Source of the DNA: Novosphingobium sediminicola
GTDB taxonomy: Bacteria; Pseudomonadota; Alphaproteobacteria; Sphingomonadales; Sphingomonadaceae
Assembly: GCF_014196525.1 (NCBI RefSeq)
Contig: NZ_JACIDX010000011.1
Coordinates: 124,001 to 188,000, forward strand
DNA length: 64,000 nt
Direction of reading: 5' to 3'
Part shown: piece after piece, positions 60,069 to 64,000 of the stretch
Layout: the number at the start of each line of letters is the position of its first letter
Numbering within the stretch: position 1 is the first letter of the stretch
Made by a program: the position numbers and the translations under genes
The notes under the pieces: generated by a model
The model's database searches: none
What the model was told of the DNA's origin: nothing
Seen by the model: only the letters and a program-made list of their open reading frames with translations

Positions 60069-62468
60069 TTACGCGGCGGACACGCGCGGCCCGCCGATGC
60101 GGCCCGTGATGCGCTCGGCCTGCATCGCCTTGCGCCCTGCGATCAATGCGTCGATTTCCGCCTCGGAATAGCCCACCTCGCCCAGAATCTGGCGCGTGTG
60201 ATGGCCAAGGCGCGGCGCGGTGCCACTGGCAAAGCCCGGCGTCTCGCTCAGATGGATGAAGCTGCCGAAGGTGCGGACATGGCCATACATCGAGTCCAGA
60301 TCCTCGACCACGCGGTTGCTGGCCTGCGCCCAATCCTCCATCAGCGCCTCGCGCACCCAGCTCTTTTCGCGCACGATTTCGCAAGGGGCGCCCGCCGCAT
60401 CCAGCGCGGCATAAGCATCCGCGCTGGACCGCGCGGCGAAGAAGGGGGTGAGCATGCTCTGCAATTGCCCATCATGGGCGCTGCGCGCGCGCGGATCGGC
60501 AAAGCGCGGATCATCCACCATTTCCGGCAGCCCCACGGCAAAGGCCAGCGCGGCAAAACGATCATCCGAGCGGCAGGAAATGCACAGCCAGCCATCGGCG
60601 GTGCGATAAATCCGGTCGAGCGCGTTGATCCCTGCCTGATCCTTGTCCAGCCGGAAGCCATAGACCACCTGCTTGTCGGCATTGAGGAAATGTTCCGAAG
60701 TGGTCCAGAGGCTGGAATGCAATTGCGGGCATTCCATATAATCGCCAACGCCCGACACAGCCCGCCGCTCCAGCGCCATCAGGATACCGGCAGCGGCCAG
60801 GAAGCCATTGTTGTAATCCTCATTGCCGAAGACCGAGCGGGTCGGCGGATTGCCCTCGCCCCCGCCCTCGCGCAGCAGGCCGGTCCAGCCCGACACCAGC
60901 GGGGCGAAGCTTTTGAGCAGCGATTTCGGCCCACGCGAGCCATAGCCGGGCATATAGGCATAGATCAGGCGCGGGTTGATGCTGAGCAGCTTTTCAAACC
61001 CGATGCCCAGCTTGTCCGCCTTGCCGGGGCGCAGATTGTGCGTGACCACATCGGCGGTGGCGACCAGCTTGTATGCCGCCTCCAAAGCCTCAGGCGTTTT
61101 GAGGTCGAGCACCATCGCCCGCTTGCCGCGCTGGGCTGCGTCGAAGCAATCGGGCAAGGGGCGCATCTGATCGCCGCCCGGCGTTTCCACCTTGATGACA
61201 TCGGCGCCCAGATCCGAGAGCAGACGCCCGCCGAAACCCACCGCAAAGAAGGAGGAGAAATCGACCACGCGGATGCCTTCGAGCGGGCGCTTGATCGGAC
61301 GCCCGCTGGCCGCGATTTTCGGCGCAGGGCGCGAGGCCAGCCCAGCCAGATCGCCATTATCCGCACCAATCGCGGGCGCAGGGGTCGGCGCGGCGCAAGG
61401 TGTCCCCCGGAAGATCACCGCAGGGGCGGCCTGATAGATCGTGCCGAAATCGGGATCGGGCAGGCTGATGCGCTGGCCCACAAATTCGACCTGATCGTCA
61501 AGCAGCACCTCGGCGGGATGCAGCACCGGCAGCGCCGCGCAATCCGCGGCATGCAGCAGGCGAATCCATTCATCGCGCGGCTTGGTCTTGAACACTTCGG
61601 GGACTTCGACGCGGGCGATCTTATATTCATCCTCGGTCAGAGGAACGCGCATTTCCGCGCCCCCGATGGTCTGCACCCGGTCGCCAAAGCCCAGCACATC
61701 CATCGCCGCCTTGAAGCCGCCCGGACCGCCGGTGTGGAATTGCAGGAATTGCCCATCGCCGCATTCGAACATGCCGGTGATCAGCCGGGTATTGCCAAAG
61801 CGGTCCATCGCCCCGGCATCGCCCTTCTTGATATAGCTGATGCCGTCTTCCTGCCACCAGTCGTTCATCGGCGATTGCGCGATCATCGCGTCGAGCAGAG
61901 ATGCCTCGACCCTTTGCCCATGGCCGATTTCGCGCCGGGCGCGCACCGCCGCCAGCGCGCCGATCGAGGCCAGAAACGCCTGACCGTAATGCAGCGCGGG
62001 ATGGCCCAGATAGACCGGGCCGGGGCGAAACGGGCTGGAGCGATCCACCATCGTGCCCAGCAAAGCGGCTGCCAGCGCCTCGCCATGGGGGCGTCCGGCA
62101 AAGGGCGTGTCGGCGCCGTAAGCCGTCATCGCCACCGAGACCAGCGCGGGAAAATCGCGCTTGAGGCTGGCCTCATCCAGCCCCAGCTTGACCGCCTCAT
62201 CCTCCTCCATCGCATGGATCAGAATGTCCGCACCCGTTAGCAGCCCGCGCAAAGCCTTGCGATCCGCCGCCAGTTCGATGTCCAGTTCCACGCTGCGCTT
62301 GGACCGGTCCCAGCTCTTGCGGGTCAGGTCATGGGCGAAGAAATTGCCGCCGCGCGGCTCGACCTTGACCACATCGGCGCCATGATCGCACAGCAACATG
62401 GCGGCAATCGCGGCGGGCATCGACTGCGCCAGTTCGACAACAACAAGATGATCCAGTGGCCCTGGCAT
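60069..62468 (-). CDS. Tandem-fused CaiB/BaiF CoA-transferase
   Basis: 799 residues, two class III CoA-transferase modules in one chain (about 1-380 and 400-790). The second half keeps the catalytic Asp (N-E-D-Y-N-N-G-F). The matching site in the first half is A-L-H-Y-G-Q-A-F, with His in place of Asp, so only the second half looks active. Class III enzymes are interlocked dimers, so the fusion probably mimics a pseudo-heterodimer. GAGGAG precedes ATG 62468. First gene of the LLM/NTF2/esterase operon, with an inverted repeat 145 bp upstream. Confidence 0.9.
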   Translation of the reverse strand: MPGPLDHLVVVELAQSMPAAIAAMLLCDHGADVVKVEPRGGNFFAHDLTRKSWDRSKRSVELDIELAADRKALRGLLTGADILIHAMEEDEAVKLGLDEASLKRDFPALVSVAMTAYGADTPFAGRPHGEALAAALLGTMVDRSSPFRPGPVYLGHPALHYGQAFLASIGALAAVRARREIGHGQRVEASLLDAMIAQSPMNDWWQEDGISYIKKGDAGAMDRFGNTRLITGMFECGDGQFLQFHTGGPGGFKAAMDVLGFGDRVQTIGGAEMRVPLTEDEYKIARVEVPEVFKTKPRDEWIRLLHAADCAALPVLHPAEVLLDDQVEFVGQRISLPDPDFGTIYQAAPAVIFRGTPCAAPTPAPAIGADNGDLAGLASRPAPKIAASGRPIKRPLEGIRVVDFSSFFAVGFGGRLLSDLGADVIKVETPGGDQMRPLPDCFDAAQRGKRAMVLDLKTPEALEAAYKLVATADVVTHNLRPGKADKLGIGFEKLLSINPRLIYAYMPGYGSRGPKSLLKSFAPLVSGWTGLLREGGGEGNPPTRSVFGNEDYNNGFLAAAGILMALERRAVSGVGDYMECPQLHSSLWTTSEHFLNADKQVVYGFRLDKDQAGINALDRIYRTADGWLCISCRSDDRFAALAFAVGLPEMVDDPRFADPRARSAHDGQLQSMLTPFFAARSSADAYAALDAAGAPCEIVREKSWVREALMEDWAQASNRVVEDLDSMYGHVRTFGSFIHLSETPGFASGTAPRLGHHTRQILGEVGYSEAEIDALIAGRKAMQAERITGRIGGPRVSAA

Positions 62469-62611
62469 CGCAATCTCCTCTCGCGGTCTTGCGCCCCGCT
62501 TATTCTTTTGGGCGTGTTTTCAGGCTGACAAGGCTAGGGAATCATCGCCGCCGCCTGCTCTGTCCGTTGGCGTGCAGAGTGACACCAGATCACCTGGCAA
62601 CGCAAGCAATA

Positions 62612-62628
62612 TTGCACCTGAGGTTCAA
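62612..62628. promoter_or_regulatory. Inverted repeat upstream of the fused CoA-transferase
   Basis: TTGCACC (62612-62618), TGA, GGTTCAA (62622-62628), one mismatch from a perfect 7-bp dyad. Half-sites resemble the TGCAC-N4-GTRCA element but with a 3-nt centre. The spacer 62469-62629 is otherwise featureless apart from being AT-rich around the site. Confidence 0.5.
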
Positions 62629-62629
62629 T

Positions 62630-63271
62630 TTAATCTGTCGGGTTCAGCCTGGTGGGATCAAAGGCCGGGCGGTCCAGTTGAAACGCATCGCTGTTGCGCA
62701 CATACCAGCCGCTGCCATGGGTGCGCCCGATCAACTTCATCGCGGGCGTGTCGAAATAGACCCTTTCGCGGTCGGTGATGAATTCATCGCGGATATGCGC
62801 CATCAGCACTTCCCCGATCACCACGGTCTGCTGGGTGCCGATGTCCAGCGCGGCCACCTTGCGGCACTCAAAGCTGACCGGGCTGGTGGCGATGCGCGGC
62901 GGGGCAACGACCACGCTGGGCGTGGTTTCGATGCCCGCATAGTCAATTTCCGACACATCAACCGGGGCATCGACCGAGCATTCGTTCATCTTCTGCGCAT
63001 CGCCCTCGCACACAAGGTTCACCACGAATTCACCATTGGCGATGATGTTGGTGGCGGTGTGCTTTAACGTCCGGCTGCGCGGCTCCTTCAGCAGGCCCAG
63101 CACCACCAAGGGCGGCTCCGTCCCCACCGCGTTGAAGAAGCTGTAGGGCGCGGCATTGACCACGCCATCGGGCGAGAGCGTGGTGATCCACGCGATGGGG
63201 CGCGGGGTGATCGTCGAATTAATGATCTTGTACCGCGTGACCATCGGCAGTTCGCGCATATCGAATTGCAT
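62630..63271 (-). CDS. Flavin reductase-like split-barrel protein
   Basis: 213 residues, FMN-binding split barrel of the flavin reductase/DIM6-NTAB group. R-P-I-A-W-I-T-T-L-S-P-D-G and N-A-A-P-Y-S-F-F-N-A-V, then F-V-V-N-L-V. Members supply FMNH2 to two-component oxygenases. The LLM protein two genes downstream is a natural partner. Starts 4 nt after the enoyl-CoA hydratase stop (63276). Confidence 0.87.
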   Translation of the reverse strand: MQFDMRELPMVTRYKIINSTITPRPIAWITTLSPDGVVNAAPYSFFNAVGTEPPLVVLGLLKEPRSRTLKHTATNIIANGEFVVNLVCEGDAQKMNECSVDAPVDVSEIDYAGIETTPSVVVAPPRIATSPVSFECRKVAALDIGTQQTVVIGEVLMAHIRDEFITDRERVYFDTPAMKLIGRTHGSGWYVRNSDAFQLDRPAFDPTRLNPTD

Positions 63272-63275
63272 CGGA

Positions 63276-64000
63276 TCAGGCCTCCTTCTGGGCCTTGCGC
63301 GCGGCGGCGCGGGCCTTGAATGCTTCGCGGGCGCGGGGCACTTCCTCGCCCGCCTGGCAGGTATGGCAATAGATCAGCTCAAGCGCCTGCGTGGCCGCCA
63401 GATCGCCCGTTTCGCCCATATGCAGCAACCGCTTGGTCAGTTCGACCGCATGGGGATTGCCCGCCCCAATCGCCGCGCCAAACTCCAGCGCCCCGGCCAC
63501 CACCGCGCCCGCAGGCAGAACCCGGCTGATCAGCCCCAGATTAAGCGCCTCCTCCACCGCCAGCGTCCGGCCCGAAAATAGGATCTCGGCCGCCCGCGCC
63601 CGGCCCAGCCGCTGCGTCAAAAACCAAGCCGCACCGCCATCGGGCACCAGCCCGTAATCGAGGAAAGGCGCGCCGAATTTGGCATTATCGGCGGCAAACA
63701 GCATGTCGCAACCCATGGCGATGCTCCACGCGATGCCATAGGCTCCGCCCTCCACCGCCGCGATAGTGGGGATCGGCAAAGCGCGCAGGCGGTTGATGAT
63801 CCGCTGCCCCATCTCCAGCCGCGCGGCCAGACGGATCGCGCCATCACCGCGCGCGGGGCCGTTTTTCACGTCGCCGCCGCTGGAAAAATAGTCCCCCGCC
63901 CCGCACAAAACCAGCGCGCGCGCAGGCGTGCCGTTCTCCAGCCCGTCAAGCGCGGCGGAAAATTGCTCCCACATGGCAAAGGATACGGTGTTGCGCGCAT
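63276..64000 (-). CDS. Enoyl-CoA hydratase/isomerase, partial (5' end outside window)
   Basis: The frame stays open to the window edge: codons upstream of Met 63974 read A-R-N-T-V-S-F-A, a normal crotonase start, so the gene extends past 64000. Oxyanion motif C-G-A-G-D-Y-F-S-S-G-G-D and A-V-E-G-G-A-Y-G-I-A. The active-site loop A-P-F-L-D-Y-G-L-V-P-D-G-G-A-A-W-F-L resembles the PaaG-like isomerase group with Asp. Likely the first part of a unit with the flavin reductase. Confidence 0.88.
   Translation of the reverse strand, partial: ARNTVSFAMWEQFSAALDGLENGTPARALVLCGAGDYFSSGGDVKNGPARGDGAIRLAARLEMGQRIINRLRALPIPTIAAVEGGAYGIAWSIAMGCDMLFAADNAKFGAPFLDYGLVPDGGAAWFLTQRLGRARAAEILFSGRTLAVEEALNLGLISRVLPAGAVVAGALEFGAAIGAGNPHAVELTKRLLHMGETGDLAATQALELIYCHTCQAGEEVPRAREAFKARAAARKAQKEA

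Noticed and set aside
60063-62240. 725-codon antisense frame opposite the fused CoA-transferase
   Set aside because: Same reasons; no Shine-Dalgarno and no fold.
1-64000. CRISPR arrays, tRNA/rRNA genes, insertion sequences, prophage or toxin-antitoxin genes
   Set aside because: Read through spacers and gene ends; no regular spacer-repeat pattern, cloverleaf, transposase or phage gene was seen.

Overview
The window looks like chromosomal DNA of a high-GC alphaproteobacterium, most likely a sphingomonad such as Novosphingobium. The reasons are TonB-dependent receptors beside glycoside hydrolases, a CYP101-like P450 with a putidaredoxin-like ferredoxin, many acyl-CoA dehydrogenases and CaiB/BaiF CoA-transferases, and several small TetR regulators. 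The species assignment is inference. I see no rRNA, tRNA, CRISPR array, insertion sequence or prophage.

Layout. (1) 1-7483 is a plant-polysaccharide locus: the tail of a TonB receptor, then GH3, GH51, a Sde182/DUF1593 nucleoside-hydrolase-like protein and GH30, all exported and suited to arabinoxylan-type glycans. (2) 7535-18389 holds an alpha/beta hydrolase, a TetR divergent from a P450 operon (P450, [3Fe-4S] ferredoxin, [2Fe-2S] ferredoxin, OYE/dienoyl-CoA-reductase-like flavoprotein), an exported sulfatase, a second TetR divergent from an aldehyde dehydrogenase, and a CitE-like lyase. (3) 18474-23771 (minus) holds a TonB receptor, an MFS carrier and a PaaG-like enoyl-CoA isomerase/hydratase. 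(4) 24122-31899 (plus) is an operon for acyl-CoA breakdown: a paired acyl-CoA dehydrogenase, an MDR reductase, a CoA-transferase/isomerase, a mesaconyl-CoA-hydratase-like protein, a third acyl-CoA dehydrogenase and a thiolase. (5) 33037-37627 is a second acyl-CoA operon ending in a methylsuccinyl-CoA-dehydrogenase-like gene. (6) 37873-45182 (minus) holds a thiolase and a coenzyme F420 biosynthesis operon headed by a TetR gene: fbiC, npdG, cofE, cofD, cofC. (7) 45269-56917 (plus) is divergent from it and resembles the levulinate (lva) pathway: kinase, SDR, ACAD11-like dehydrogenase, MFS carrier and acyl-CoA synthetase. It continues into a PQQ dehydrogenase, a FadB-like bifunctional enzyme and a thiolase-fold/DUF35 pair lacking the usual cysteines. 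(8) 56914-64000 (minus) holds a flavin reductase, a fused double CoA-transferase, a luciferase-like monooxygenase (LLM), a Tat-exported NTF2-like protein, a carboxylesterase and a partial enoyl-CoA hydratase.

Taken together, regions 2-8 look like one large catabolic island for a hydrophobic, possibly alicyclic, terpenoid or steroid-like substrate: uptake by a TonB receptor, oxidation by P450, PQQ dehydrogenase or LLM, CoA activation and several beta-oxidation-like branches. The unusual parts are the F420 operon inside the island, the kinase/ACAD11 route for gamma-hydroxyacyl-CoA, a possible C5-dicarboxyl-CoA branch (methylsuccinyl-CoA through mesaconyl-CoA to citramalyl-CoA), and a recurring TGCAC-N4-GTRCA element at several promoters that hints at a shared TetR regulon. 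The substrate cannot be read from the sequence.
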